Below, piece by piece: positions 46,296-54,620 of a stretch of 64,000 bases of DNA. The DNA lies in the NCBI GenBank assembly GCA_949373145.1, contig CASICI010000012.1:1-64000 (forward strand), written 5' to 3'. A program made the position numbers and the translations under genes. Origin of the DNA: an uncultured Phycisphaerales bacterium. GTDB lineage: Bacteria; Planctomycetota; Phycisphaerae; Phycisphaerales; SM1A02. The notes below the pieces were generated by a model, which saw only the letters and a program-made list of their open reading frames with translations, ran no database searches and was not told the origin of the DNA. Every line of letters begins with the position of its first letter. Position 1 is the stretch's first letter.

Positions 46296-47819
46296 TCAAC
46301 GCAACTTGTCGAGGTGCTTCAAGGTCTCACCGACCAGATAGAAGCTGCCGGTCACGCAGATCAGGTCTTCACGACTGACCGCACGAGAGGCCAGTTCGAT
46401 GGCTTCCGGGATGGTGTCGGCGATCTGGCTCATCTTGCCGCTGCGTTCCGTGAAGGCACGTTGCAGATCGGCTGGATCAGCCGCACGCGGGTTGCCCTGA
46501 GCTCGAGTGAAGATGATCTTGTCGGCCCCGAGATTGACCCGGTTCAACATCTCGTCCACGTTCTTGTCCTGACAGCACCCGAAGATGCAGACCATGGAGT
46601 CGTAGGGAAGATGAGCTCCGACACAGCGCATGAGCGCACCGATCGATTCGGGATTGTGAGCGCCGTCCACGAGGATTCGAGGACTCTTCCATGCCAGCTG
46701 CATGCGTCCGATCATGTGGGTCTTGGCCAGGCCACTGGTCAGACGATCATCGGGGCACTTGAATCCCGCACGCTTGAGGAGGTCCATCAGACCCAGAGCA
46801 AGACCACAGTTGGGTGCCTGGTGCTCGCCGGCAAGAGGCACGGGGAGATGCTCGAGTCTGCTGAGATCGGTGTACAGGCACACCCGAGTGTGAGGACCAA
46901 GCTCGTTCGTGGAACAGAAACGATTGCTGAATTCGATGTCTCGATTCACGATCTGCAGAGGTGCCCCGCATTCGTCGGCTGCATTCTGAAAGACGGCGTC
47001 GACTTCGGGATCCTGCTTGAACGTGAGGCACGGGACGTCCTTCTTGAAGATTCCCGCTTTCTCCCGCGCGATATCGACGAGGGTGTTTCCGAGAATCCGC
47101 TCGTGGTCGAGTGCGATCTTGGTGATGGCGATGGCTTCTGGCTTGATGACGTTCGTGCAGTCGAGACGTCCACCGAGACCAGCCTCGATGATCGCGATGT
47201 CCACGGCTTCATCCGAGAAATGCATGAACGCGAGGGCGGTCATGATCTCGAAGAAGGTGGGTTCGAAATCGAGCCCCTCGGCGACTTCTGCGATCTTCTT
47301 CATCAGAACGACGAACGTCGCGTGGGAGATCATCTCGCCATCGATGCAGACTCGCTCGCGAAGATCGGTGAGATGTGGCGAACTGTAGGAGCCCACGGCG
47401 TAGCCGCACTCGTGGAGCATGGCGCCGACCATGGCCGAGGTCGAACCCTTGCCGACGGTTCCGGCGATGTGGATCGTCCGAACCTGCTCGTGGGGGTCAC
47501 CCAGGGCGGCCAGAAGAGCGCGCATACGATCCAATTTGAAGGACTCGAGATCACGAATCACCCTCATCCGCTCGAAATCAGGACGATTGAGCAGATATTT
47601 GACCGCGGTGGGATAGGAGGTGATGGAGGCAGGCCCAAGAACCTTCGTTTTGGAGGCCTTCGGCTTCAACTCAAGAGATGAGGAGACCCGCTTGGTCGGA
47701 GTGGTCGAGCCCGAGCCGGCCTTGGAAGCACCCGACTTGGCGCGGGATGTCTTCTTGGCAGTTGCTGTCGCGCCGGTTTTTGATGCGGTGGACGCACGAT
47801 TTGAGGTCTTTTTGGCCAT
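46296..47819 (-). CDS. folC: Folylpolyglutamate synthase / dihydrofolate synthase with basic N-terminal tail
   Basis: 507 residues against a usual 420-440. The extra part is the N-terminal 60 residues, rich in Lys/Ala/Ser/Thr like a histone H1 tail. The enzyme core starts about residue 65. The ATP loop is HIAGTVGKGSTSAMV, with Val where most have Asn (GTNGKGST). Then SYSSPHLTDLRERVCIDGE, FFEIMTALAFMHF, EAGLGGRLDCTNVI and a C-terminal ligase domain with LVDGAHNPESI. It adds glutamates to folates. Divergent orientation or operon partners are not evident; leuS lies 106 bp downstream on the same strand. Confidence 0.92.
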   Translation of the reverse strand: MAKKTSNRASTASKTGATATAKKTSRAKSGASKAGSGSTTPTKRVSSSLELKPKASKTKVLGPASITSYPTAVKYLLNRPDFERMRVIRDLESFKLDRMRALLAALGDPHEQVRTIHIAGTVGKGSTSAMVGAMLHECGYAVGSYSSPHLTDLRERVCIDGEMISHATFVVLMKKIAEVAEGLDFEPTFFEIMTALAFMHFSDEAVDIAIIEAGLGGRLDCTNVIKPEAIAITKIALDHERILGNTLVDIAREKAGIFKKDVPCLTFKQDPEVDAVFQNAADECGAPLQIVNRDIEFSNRFCSTNELGPHTRVCLYTDLSRLEHLPVPLAGEHQAPNCGLALGLMDLLKRAGFKCPDDRLTSGLAKTHMIGRMQLAWKSPRILVDGAHNPESIGALMRCVGAHLPYDSMVCIFGCCQDKNVDEMLNRVNLGADKIIFTRAQGNPRAADPADLQRAFTERSGKMSQIADTIPEAIELASRAVSREDLICVTGSFYLVGETLKHLDKLR

Positions 47820-47915
47820 AGTCAGGCCAGTTTACCAAAAATGGGATTTGATTACAAACAGAAGCCCGTAAATATATTTCATGACAATGACTTAGGTCAC
47901 CGCATGACGTTGAAG

Positions 47916-48416
47916 TTACGTGGCCGGATCTTCCTCGTCTGAACTGTCAAAGGCATCATCGAGGTCTTTGAAAGTGGACTCCAGGGAGGCTGGAATCACC
48001 CAGATGATCTCATCAGGAAGAAGCAGATTGGTGCCGTGACCAGCACTATCCAAGGCGACATTGAGACGATGCGTGAACGCCCGATTTCCAATCAGCCCCA
48101 CCACAGGGCCACCAAGCTCCTTGGCAAGAATGCCCCCCAGAAAACCGACGATTTCATCGGTATCACCTGCACCGATTTCGATCATGAGGATGGTTCGCTC
48201 ACCCAGAGACACCGCGGACACGCTTTCGGCTTCGACTTCGGCTTCTCCGAAAACCTGCGCCAACTGATCGATCATCTTCTTGGCCTGGGATGCCTCGGGA
48301 CCGAGTGCTCCGATTCGCCGAACCCGGGACAACTGATAATCGGTGAGATCGATCTTGGTGAGAGGGGTTGACGTCTCCTGCTCGGAGGGGGTCTCTTCAG
48401 CGTTGGAGTCGGACAT
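47916..48416 (-). CDS. Hypothetical protein
   Basis: 166 residues, acidic at both ends (MSDSNAEETPSEQETS and FDSSDEEDPAT). The centre (SAVSLGERTILMIEIGAGDTDEIVGFLGGILAKELGGPVVGLIGNRAFTHRLNVAL) looks like a compact alpha/beta domain of no recognised family. No signal peptide. Its start codon overlaps the last base of the sulfatase stop, so it is probably translated downstream of the sulfatase. Confidence 0.6.
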   Translation of the reverse strand: MSDSNAEETPSEQETSTPLTKIDLTDYQLSRVRRIGALGPEASQAKKMIDQLAQVFGEAEVEAESVSAVSLGERTILMIEIGAGDTDEIVGFLGGILAKELGGPVVGLIGNRAFTHRLNVALDSAGHGTNLLLPDEIIWVIPASLESTFKDLDDAFDSSDEEDPAT

Positions 48417-49831
48417 CAGGCACCTCCGTTGGGGTCTTCAGGCATCGTAGGAACTCGAGCACCCACAGCGCGGCGCCATTCGACCATTTCCAACTGAAGA
48501 CTGGTGGCGAGGTCGGGAAGGGACATGACGAGATTGTTTGATTCTGATGGATCATCACGCAGGTCATAGAGTTCCAGTCGTCCGTCCTCGAAGAATTCGA
48601 TCAATTTGTACCCCCCCTTGCGAACCGCAGCCACAGGCGTGGTTCGCCAGGGGCCTTCCACACTGGAATCCCGTTCCAGATAGACGGGGAAGTGCCAGTG
48701 TAATGGACGATCGATCGAGGGCGGGTCGTTCCGGTTCTGAGAGATCGCGACGGCATCGAATTCCCGAACATCATGTCTGGTGCCGGTGGCCTCGAGAATG
48801 GTCGGGACCAGATCTCTCAGAATGACCGGAGCATGGGCGCGTGCCTCGTAAGCGCCGGAAGGCCAGCGGATCAGAAGAGGCACACGGATGCCGCCTTCGT
48901 ACAGCATGCCCTTTGAACCACGAAGCCCGCCGTTGTCGGCGAGCGGGCCGTATCCACCATGGTCGGACGTGAAGATGATCATCTGGGGACGTTCACGTGA
49001 CTCGAAGGCGTCGAGCACTCGACCGAATGCCTCATCGACCGCCGAGACCATCGCGTCGTATCTCTGCTCGAGGCCTCGCGCATGAGGAAGCCTGCGTCTG
49101 GAGTTCGCCAGCAGATCCTTTCTCGGTTGTATCGGGGTGTGCACGGAGTAGAAGGACAGATGCATGAACAGGGGCTGATCCCCGTCGGACTCGATGAACT
49201 GGATCGCCTCGTCGGCGAGACGATCGGTCAGGTACGCACCCTCGGCGCCATCCACCAATGCCGGATTGCGGTAGGGACTCGAATAGGACTTCGGATGCCC
49301 CGCCCCACTGCCACCGATCTGATCGATGAATCCATACTCGAGCGGATCGGGTCCGACATGGAACTTGCCGACATGAACGGTGCGATAGTCGTTTTCCTGA
49401 AGACGATCTGGAAGCGTCGTGACGTCGGATGACAGAAAACGAACCGAGGGCACCGGCTCGACCTTGCGCAGCTCCGGCTTGCCTCGACGAGACGAGCCGA
49501 CGGTCAGGACTCCGTGTTGAGGTGTGGCCAGGCCGGTGAGCATGCTGCACCGACTCGGTGCGCAATTGGGGGCATCCGCATAGGCGTTGTCATAAAAGAC
49601 GGCGTCACTCGCAAAGGCATCGATCCTGGGTGTTTGATGACTTTGCCCCCCACTGAAACCCACATCAGCCCAACCCAGATCGTCGACCACCACCATGAGG
49701 ATGTCCGGCTTCACGAAATCGGACAATGCCGTGGACTGGATCTCGGGAGACGGCGTACCGGGCGGGGTGGCACAGGAGGAGACGAGGACCAGTGACATCA
49801 GGAGCGATGATGTCGTTCGAGGACTGTTCAT
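48416..49831 (-). CDS. Lipoprotein sulfatase (formylglycine type)
   Basis: 471 residues from ATG 49831; the longer open frame to 49975 is not used. The lipoprotein signal ends LVLVSSC (Cys20), placing the enzyme on a membrane outside the cytoplasm. Type I sulfatase motifs: DILMVVVDDLGWADVGFSGG (metal-binding Asp pair), C-A-P-S-R with Cys90 as the residue converted to formylglycine, VHVGKFHVG, and FTSDHGGYGPLADNGGLRGSKGMLYEGGIRVPLLIRWP. It hydrolyses sulfate esters, likely from algal polysaccharides. The activating FGE is not in this window. Confidence 0.92.
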   Translation of the reverse strand: MNSPRTTSSLLMSLVLVSSCATPPGTPSPEIQSTALSDFVKPDILMVVVDDLGWADVGFSGGQSHQTPRIDAFASDAVFYDNAYADAPNCAPSRCSMLTGLATPQHGVLTVGSSRRGKPELRKVEPVPSVRFLSSDVTTLPDRLQENDYRTVHVGKFHVGPDPLEYGFIDQIGGSGAGHPKSYSSPYRNPALVDGAEGAYLTDRLADEAIQFIESDGDQPLFMHLSFYSVHTPIQPRKDLLANSRRRLPHARGLEQRYDAMVSAVDEAFGRVLDAFESRERPQMIIFTSDHGGYGPLADNGGLRGSKGMLYEGGIRVPLLIRWPSGAYEARAHAPVILRDLVPTILEATGTRHDVREFDAVAISQNRNDPPSIDRPLHWHFPVYLERDSSVEGPWRTTPVAAVRKGGYKLIEFFEDGRLELYDLRDDPSESNNLVMSLPDLATSLQLEMVEWRRAVGARVPTMPEDPNGGA

Positions 49832-49872
49832 GGATGGTTCCTTGGGAAATCGAATCACGATCGACATGAATT

Positions 49873-51798
49873 CTAGTAAGGAACACGCATGAAGAGTTCT
49901 TCGGGACGTGAACGAAGATTCTCGTACAGATCGAACAGAGGCGTGCCCCTCTCGGGAGCCGGAGGAAACTCGCACTCGACGCCGAAATCCGAAAGTAACT
50001 TATGGGATCGCAGGGCGATCAGAGTTCCGATTCCCTGCGATCGATTGAAGACGAAATCCCAGATGAGATCTCGATCAAGAACATCTTCCGGCAATGAGAA
50101 AGCATGTCCTTCCTCACGAGCGGCGCGTGCCAGGAGCTCGAACCAATGGAACCAGGGATACTCGAGAGCGCGCAGGGGAACGAGCGAGTCGGCGGTCAAC
50201 AGTGCCAGAGTCTCAGGTCGTCGCTCCGCCGGGGTCGACATGAGCTCTCTTTTCAAGACGGCGATGGCATAGAAGGGATCACCACCGACGACCGTGTCCC
50301 GGCCATCGTCGAAACGACAACGAAACGCTCCCGAGGACGCGCTCGATTCGGGGGTCGAGCGTTCGAAAGCCTTCGACTGCAGACCCCCCATCACTTCAAT
50401 CCAGCTCTCGGGCAGGACGCCCTCAAACTGGAATCGACTGAAAGCCACGTCGGTGAGTTGATTTTCAATTCTGACACGGCTGGTGTCCAGTCGGCGAAGT
50501 TCCTCACGAGCGAACACGTCGAGCAATTCGGTCCAATCATCGCGATCACGTGTGAGGTCGTCCCAGGCTCGCTCGAAACGAGACACATCACCCTGCAGAC
50601 GACCGAGATATTCATGACGACGCGCCCGCGTGTTGGCGAGAAAGATTCTCATGAGTCGCTCGTGTCGCGTGGTCCACAGCGCGTCCAGACCGTCGATCAG
50701 GGCGTCGATCTGCCGATGAACGGGATGCTCGTCACTCCAGTGGCCGAGATCGAGCGTGACGATCGCACGATGGGCGGGACGTTGGTATCGAAGCACGTCA
50801 CGAAGACGACCTTCGGGGTGCCACCCCTTTCCGAGAAGAGCATCGGCGAGATGAAGTTCGCGTTCGGCATCCTCGGAGCGACCAGCATGGAGATACGAAC
50901 GCGACCGCATGTCATGCGCCACGTGCGAAACGATCGAGGAGCTGCTCATGATGAACGGTTCGGTCGCTTCGAGAATGGTGTCAAGAGCACCCGGTCCTCG
51001 ACGACCCACGCGCTGATCGAACACCGTGAGCGCCCGCGCGAGCACGGCCTCGCCTGGCTCGACGCCGGCAAGTGCCACCAACGCCAGGCCCAGTCGAGCC
51101 GGATCATCCGGAAGCACGCAGACCTGCAGGCCTTCGATTTCAGCGGGCAACGAACCAGCAGTGTCGATCACGCCGATTCGGCGATAGCCCCAGGCACGAG
51201 CGGCCCGGGCTTTTCCAGTCAAGGTCGACTGCGGGACCGGAAGAAATCGACCGGTGAGCACGTCGATCCCACCGGTCGCCACCAGGTCCTCGGGCCAGGC
51301 GCATCCGAACAGTCGAAGCACCGCTGCCATCGCGGCGGGGAGTGCGACACTGTCACCCGCTGCCGCATGGCGAACATCGAGTTCGACCTCCGGACGAGGA
51401 GAATCGGGCATGAGCTCGGCGTAGGGTGTGCAGGCGATTCGAATGCCGGCGGACGCGGCATCCGACGGAGCCTCACCCTCCGCCGGCGGGTCAGGATCGG
51501 AAAGGGACTCCGACCCGTCTTTCAATCGAAGGATCGCCAGAGCACCGCGCTGCTCGTCATGCGCGCCGATCAGGGGAATGTGATCCGAAGGAAGCCAGCG
51601 TGGTGCGACATCACGGGACGATGGTGGCAGGATCATGCCTTCGACACGTTCGGCAAGCCCTTGCAGAATGGATTCCAACCAATGTCGCGAACGGCCCTTC
51701 GACATGAATTCGATCAGAACATTCGGATCATGCGACAGCGCCCATCCCCAATCGATGTTGGACGGTTGGTCGAACGAACTTGGTCGGGTGTCGGACGT
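49873..51798 (-). CDS. Large protein with a stand-alone Lon-like (S16) domain and helical C-terminal half
   Basis: About 640 residues. Residues roughly 130-250 follow the Lon proteolytic domain pattern: AGDSVALPAAMAAVL, then EDLVATGGIDVLTGRFLPVPQSTLTGKARAARAWGYRRIGV. The Ser (codon 51349-51351) and Lys (51211-51213) sit 46 residues apart, close to the 43 of the Lon Ser-Lys dyad. No AAA+ ATPase is present. The C-terminal half is helical and TPR-like (SYLHAGRSEDAERELHLADALL). The start is unclear: an AGGAGG lies 6 nt before an ACG at 51798; the first in-frame ATG is 51705. Directly follows the 51824 gene. Function unknown. Confidence 0.55.
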   Translation of the reverse strand, partial: TSDTRPSSFDQPSNIDWGWALSHDPNVLIEFMSKGRSRHWLESILQGLAERVEGMILPPSSRDVAPRWLPSDHIPLIGAHDEQRGALAILRLKDGSESLSDPDPPAEGEAPSDAASAGIRIACTPYAELMPDSPRPEVELDVRHAAAGDSVALPAAMAAVLRLFGCAWPEDLVATGGIDVLTGRFLPVPQSTLTGKARAARAWGYRRIGVIDTAGSLPAEIEGLQVCVLPDDPARLGLALVALAGVEPGEAVLARALTVFDQRVGRRGPGALDTILEATEPFIMSSSSIVSHVAHDMRSRSYLHAGRSEDAERELHLADALLGKGWHPEGRLRDVLRYQRPAHRAIVTLDLGHWSDEHPVHRQIDALIDGLDALWTTRHERLMRIFLANTRARRHEYLGRLQGDVSRFERAWDDLTRDRDDWTELLDVFAREELRRLDTSRVRIENQLTDVAFSRFQFEGVLPESWIEVMGGLQSKAFERSTPESSASSGAFRCRFDDGRDTVVGGDPFYAIAVLKRELMSTPAERRPETLALLTADSLVPLRALEYPWFHWFELLARAAREEGHAFSLPEDVLDRDLIWDFVFNRSQGIGTLIALRSHKLLSDFGVECEFPPAPERGTPLFDLYENLRSRPEELFMRVPY

Positions 51799-51823
51799 GG
51801 ACGGCCTCCTCGAAAATGACGAC

Positions 51824-52765
51824 TCAAAGAGAGAAACGCTCTCCGTTGGTGAGTGCCACCAGAATAGGTTGTCCCACCAGCCGGGTCTGGGCATCCAATC
51901 CCAGCGTCTGGAGGGATGTGGACCAGAAATCACGCCGCTCATCATCGGGAAGCGTCGTCCGGCTGCCCAGGCGGACACGATCGATCCGTCGACACCAGGC
52001 GTCAGGGCCATTGAATTCGATGCTGATGCGCCAGTCCTCCTCGAGCACGGCACGCACGTCGCATTCGCTTCCATCAAGACATCTGATGAGACCGCAACGC
52101 TCGGCGAATCGACGGATCATCCGCTGGCTCGGACGTCCGCCATCGAAGACGAGTTCGCCCTCGAAGACGGGAAGTGGTGTGACTTCGACGACCGGAATCG
52201 CTGGACGGGAGGCATTGTCCATGGCGACGGCGAGCCGAGCAGAATCCCCCAGAGGGTGACGCATGACAGGCAGCACGCAGTCCGGATCCATCAGATCACA
52301 ACGCCTTCGGACCGAAGCGTCTTCGAGACCAGCCGCTGCATCATCATCAAGCAGAACATGACTGCACAGGTGACTCAGTCCTTCGAATGCCGGATACGCG
52401 GCTGCGAGCAGTGCGCCATGACGACGGTCGATCACATGGAGACAGTGCAGATCCTGAGCGTGCTCGAGTGTGGCGGCTGGTGATGATTCTCGCGGAGAAT
52501 CAGAAGACTGGCTTTCAATCTGATTCAGATCCTGAACGACCCGGAGGCACCGAGCGCGAAGCTGAGATGGCAGATCGCGCGCCAGCTCACCTGAGATAGA
52601 AGACGGCCAGTCGCGATAAGGCTGGTCGATTCCGAAGGCCGCCAGTCGCGCGGAAAGAATCAGAACCTGCTCGACATCATGCGTCGAATCAAGAGCATTT
52701 CGGATCGAATCGATCACGTTGGAAGCACCATCTTGAGAGGACTGTGGTTGTTGGTCATGTGTCAT
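51824..52765 (-). CDS. Hypothetical protein of the Lon-like gene cluster
   Basis: 313 residues with no signal peptide or membrane helix. The N-terminal half is helical and Asp/Ser-rich. The C-terminal half is beta-rich (IPVVEVTPLPVFEGELVFDGG, ECDVRAVLEEDWRISIEFNGPDAWCRRIDRVRLGSRTTLPDDERRDFW). No family recognised. Its stop lies immediately before the Lon-like gene on the same strand, and the 52878 gene lies 112 bp upstream, so the three are likely one operon. The C-terminal part hints at an evolved sensor or binding domain, but this is speculative. Confidence 0.6.
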   Translation of the reverse strand: MTHDQQPQSSQDGASNVIDSIRNALDSTHDVEQVLILSARLAAFGIDQPYRDWPSSISGELARDLPSQLRARCLRVVQDLNQIESQSSDSPRESSPAATLEHAQDLHCLHVIDRRHGALLAAAYPAFEGLSHLCSHVLLDDDAAAGLEDASVRRRCDLMDPDCVLPVMRHPLGDSARLAVAMDNASRPAIPVVEVTPLPVFEGELVFDGGRPSQRMIRRFAERCGLIRCLDGSECDVRAVLEEDWRISIEFNGPDAWCRRIDRVRLGSRTTLPDDERRDFWSTSLQTLGLDAQTRLVGQPILVALTNGERFSL

Positions 52766-52877
52766 CGCTGAAGACCACCTTTCGCGGACCCTCGCCCAAG
52801 GGGCCCACCCGGAGACGGATTCGCCCCGATCTTCCTGACCAACAATGCCAAAGAAACGCGGAAAATCATCGCCTCAG

Positions 52878-53816
52878 TCATCTGGATCCCCTCACAATGG
52901 CATCAAGACGCTCCTCCAGATCGGGAAACAGCTCTCTGAATTTCTGCCGGTACCGTCTGATCTGCTGGAAGATCGCATCATCGGAAAGACTCATCAGGCT
53001 TTGCAGCGCCTCTCGGTCGAGCGGGACAAGCAGAAGATCCACCTGAATCTTGACTCGTTGATCGTCGAGTGCTTCACGACGTGGGTCATGCATTCCGGGC
53101 GTGTTGAGGATCTGATCATCGATGGCCATCAACTGCTGCAGCAGTCGCTGACGAGCCGCTTGGTGAACCATCATGAGGTGGGCGATCGAATCGTCATCGG
53201 CCCCCAGCAGTCGGGTACGAAGATCCGACTCCAGCTCATCAAGCCCCGGTTGATCGGGGGAAAGCCGAGGCCAGCACTGGGTTGCCGCCATGCGGATCGT
53301 GGCCCCGATGGCGCCACCGGCTCGAAACTCAAGCCCCAATGGTGATCGCAGCGGGTCGTCAACTCCATTGGTGACACCCTGATCCACGACGTCGAATCCT
53401 TCACCATCCATGCGGTGAATCGTGGGTGCGGCAGTGTGGTCGGAAGGCAGATTGATGATTCCCCCCTGACGAGCCTTGGCGAAATGATCGATCGCCCGGC
53501 GACCGACGAACTCAGGCGCCGCGAGAAACGGAAGGAGCTGCTCGGGAATTCCTTCGAAACTCGCCAGAAGGGTCCCCTGCTCGGCGCGTCGGGAGAAGTC
53601 CAGGAGGAGATCCGAGATGAAATCCTGGGCGGTGAACTCATCACGCAGGATGTAGAAACGAGGTTTCAGAATCCAACTCGAGGGATCGTTTGGGGTACCG
53701 AAGAACAGTGTTTGATGAAGACGAAGATCAAGCGCCTCCCAGAGACGACCCCAGACCAGTTCCCACCCGGTGGCTCGATCGCGAAGCGTCTGAATCTCCT
53801 GAAGTGTGAATGTCAT
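52878..53816 (-). CDS. Hypothetical protein, first gene of the Lon-like cluster
   Basis: 312 residues from Met at 53816 (the frame is open to 53843). Mostly helical and charged. The N-terminal part (TLQEIQTLRDRATGWELVWGRLWEALD, YILRDEFTAQDFISDLLLDFSRRAEQGTLLASFEG, FVGRRAIDHFAKAR) is faintly reminiscent of sigma-70 region 2 spacing, but lacks its defining residues, so I do not call it a sigma factor. The C-terminus is coiled-coil-like (SLSDDAIFQQIRRYRQKFRELFPDLEERLDAI). Divergent from the HEPN-like gene with about 85 bp between starts. Confidence 0.55.
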   Translation of the reverse strand: MTFTLQEIQTLRDRATGWELVWGRLWEALDLRLHQTLFFGTPNDPSSWILKPRFYILRDEFTAQDFISDLLLDFSRRAEQGTLLASFEGIPEQLLPFLAAPEFVGRRAIDHFAKARQGGIINLPSDHTAAPTIHRMDGEGFDVVDQGVTNGVDDPLRSPLGLEFRAGGAIGATIRMAATQCWPRLSPDQPGLDELESDLRTRLLGADDDSIAHLMMVHQAARQRLLQQLMAIDDQILNTPGMHDPRREALDDQRVKIQVDLLLVPLDREALQSLMSLSDDAIFQQIRRYRQKFRELFPDLEERLDAIVRGSR

Positions 53817-53900
53817 GGTCGGTCGCCGATCTGATCGAAACACGGGCTGATGCGCTGTGGAAACTCAAGCATACCCTCTGGCTGCTAGCATTCTCAAGAC

Positions 53901-54620
53901 ATGAGCGAACAGGCCAATTGCATCGACGAGACGCTTTCTCCAGCCGAGTGGTACAAGACCGCATGGTACGAAGCCGTTCCACGTGATGAGGCCAAGGGGA
54001 TGGACCTCTCGATCAGAATCCATCGCGCGTGCTCATGGCTCAGAAGAGCCCAGACAACCGCCCATGACTCGGGAACGGACGCACTCGACGATCAGCTGGT
54101 TCTGCTCTGGATCGCGTTCAATTCACTGTATGGTCGCTGGGATCCTGATGAGAATCATCCCGCACGCGATGTCGAAAGCGTTCGATCCTTTCTCACGATC
54201 GCTCTCGAATTGGATGCCGAGGACGGCTTCGGAAAGATGCTCCTGAGAGAGCGGCCGTTGGCGGAGAGACTTTTCGACAACGTCTACCTCGATCATTACT
54301 TCTGGCGCGGCCTGACCGAGGGAGAAGGCGATGATGAGACCTGGAAGAACATGCCGAAGAAAGGCCGCCGTTATCTCGATGACGGGAGAGCCGAGTTGGC
54401 ACTCGATCGGCTCCTGCTCTACCGGGTCTATCAGCTGCGCTGTCAATTGATCCACGGGGGCGCCACCCACGGAGGGCGATTGAATCGAAATTCGGTCGCG
54501 GACTGCGGACGTTTTCTTCATCTGGTTCTGGATCAGACACTTCGACTCATGATCAAACGACCCCAAGCCTTTCGAGAACGGATGGGCATGATCTGCTATC
54601 CACCACTGCCATCACCCTGA
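53901..54620 (+). CDS. HEPN-like (Apea-type) protein
   Basis: 239 residues, largely helical. LVLLWIAFNSLYGRW (67-80) is a typical Apea-HEPN helix, and RCQLIHGG gives Arg180-x4-His185, the R-x4-6-H motif of HEPN ribonucleases and HEPN-fold accessory proteins. It has no signal peptide. HEPN proteins occur in toxin-antitoxin and defence loci, but also in solitary genes. It diverges from the unrecognised 52878 gene, with 57 bp between the open frames, and its 3' end overlaps the convergent M48 gene by 25 bp. Confidence 0.65.
   Translation: MSEQANCIDETLSPAEWYKTAWYEAVPRDEAKGMDLSIRIHRACSWLRRAQTTAHDSGTDALDDQLVLLWIAFNSLYGRWDPDENHPARDVESVRSFLTIALELDAEDGFGKMLLRERPLAERLFDNVYLDHYFWRGLTEGEGDDETWKNMPKKGRRYLDDGRAELALDRLLLYRVYQLRCQLIHGGATHGGRLNRNSVADCGRFLHLVLDQTLRLMIKRPQAFRERMGMICYPPLPSP

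Noticed and set aside
46194-47681. 495-codon ORF on the + strand
   Set aside because: Antisense to folC, which is intact with clear motifs.
50104-51819. 571-codon ORF on the + strand
   Set aside because: Antisense to the Lon-like gene; low-complexity Arg/Ser/Gly composition with no domain.
52878-53816. Sigma-70-family regulator
   Set aside because: Only vague spacing similarity to region 2; no recognisable region 4 helix-turn-helix.
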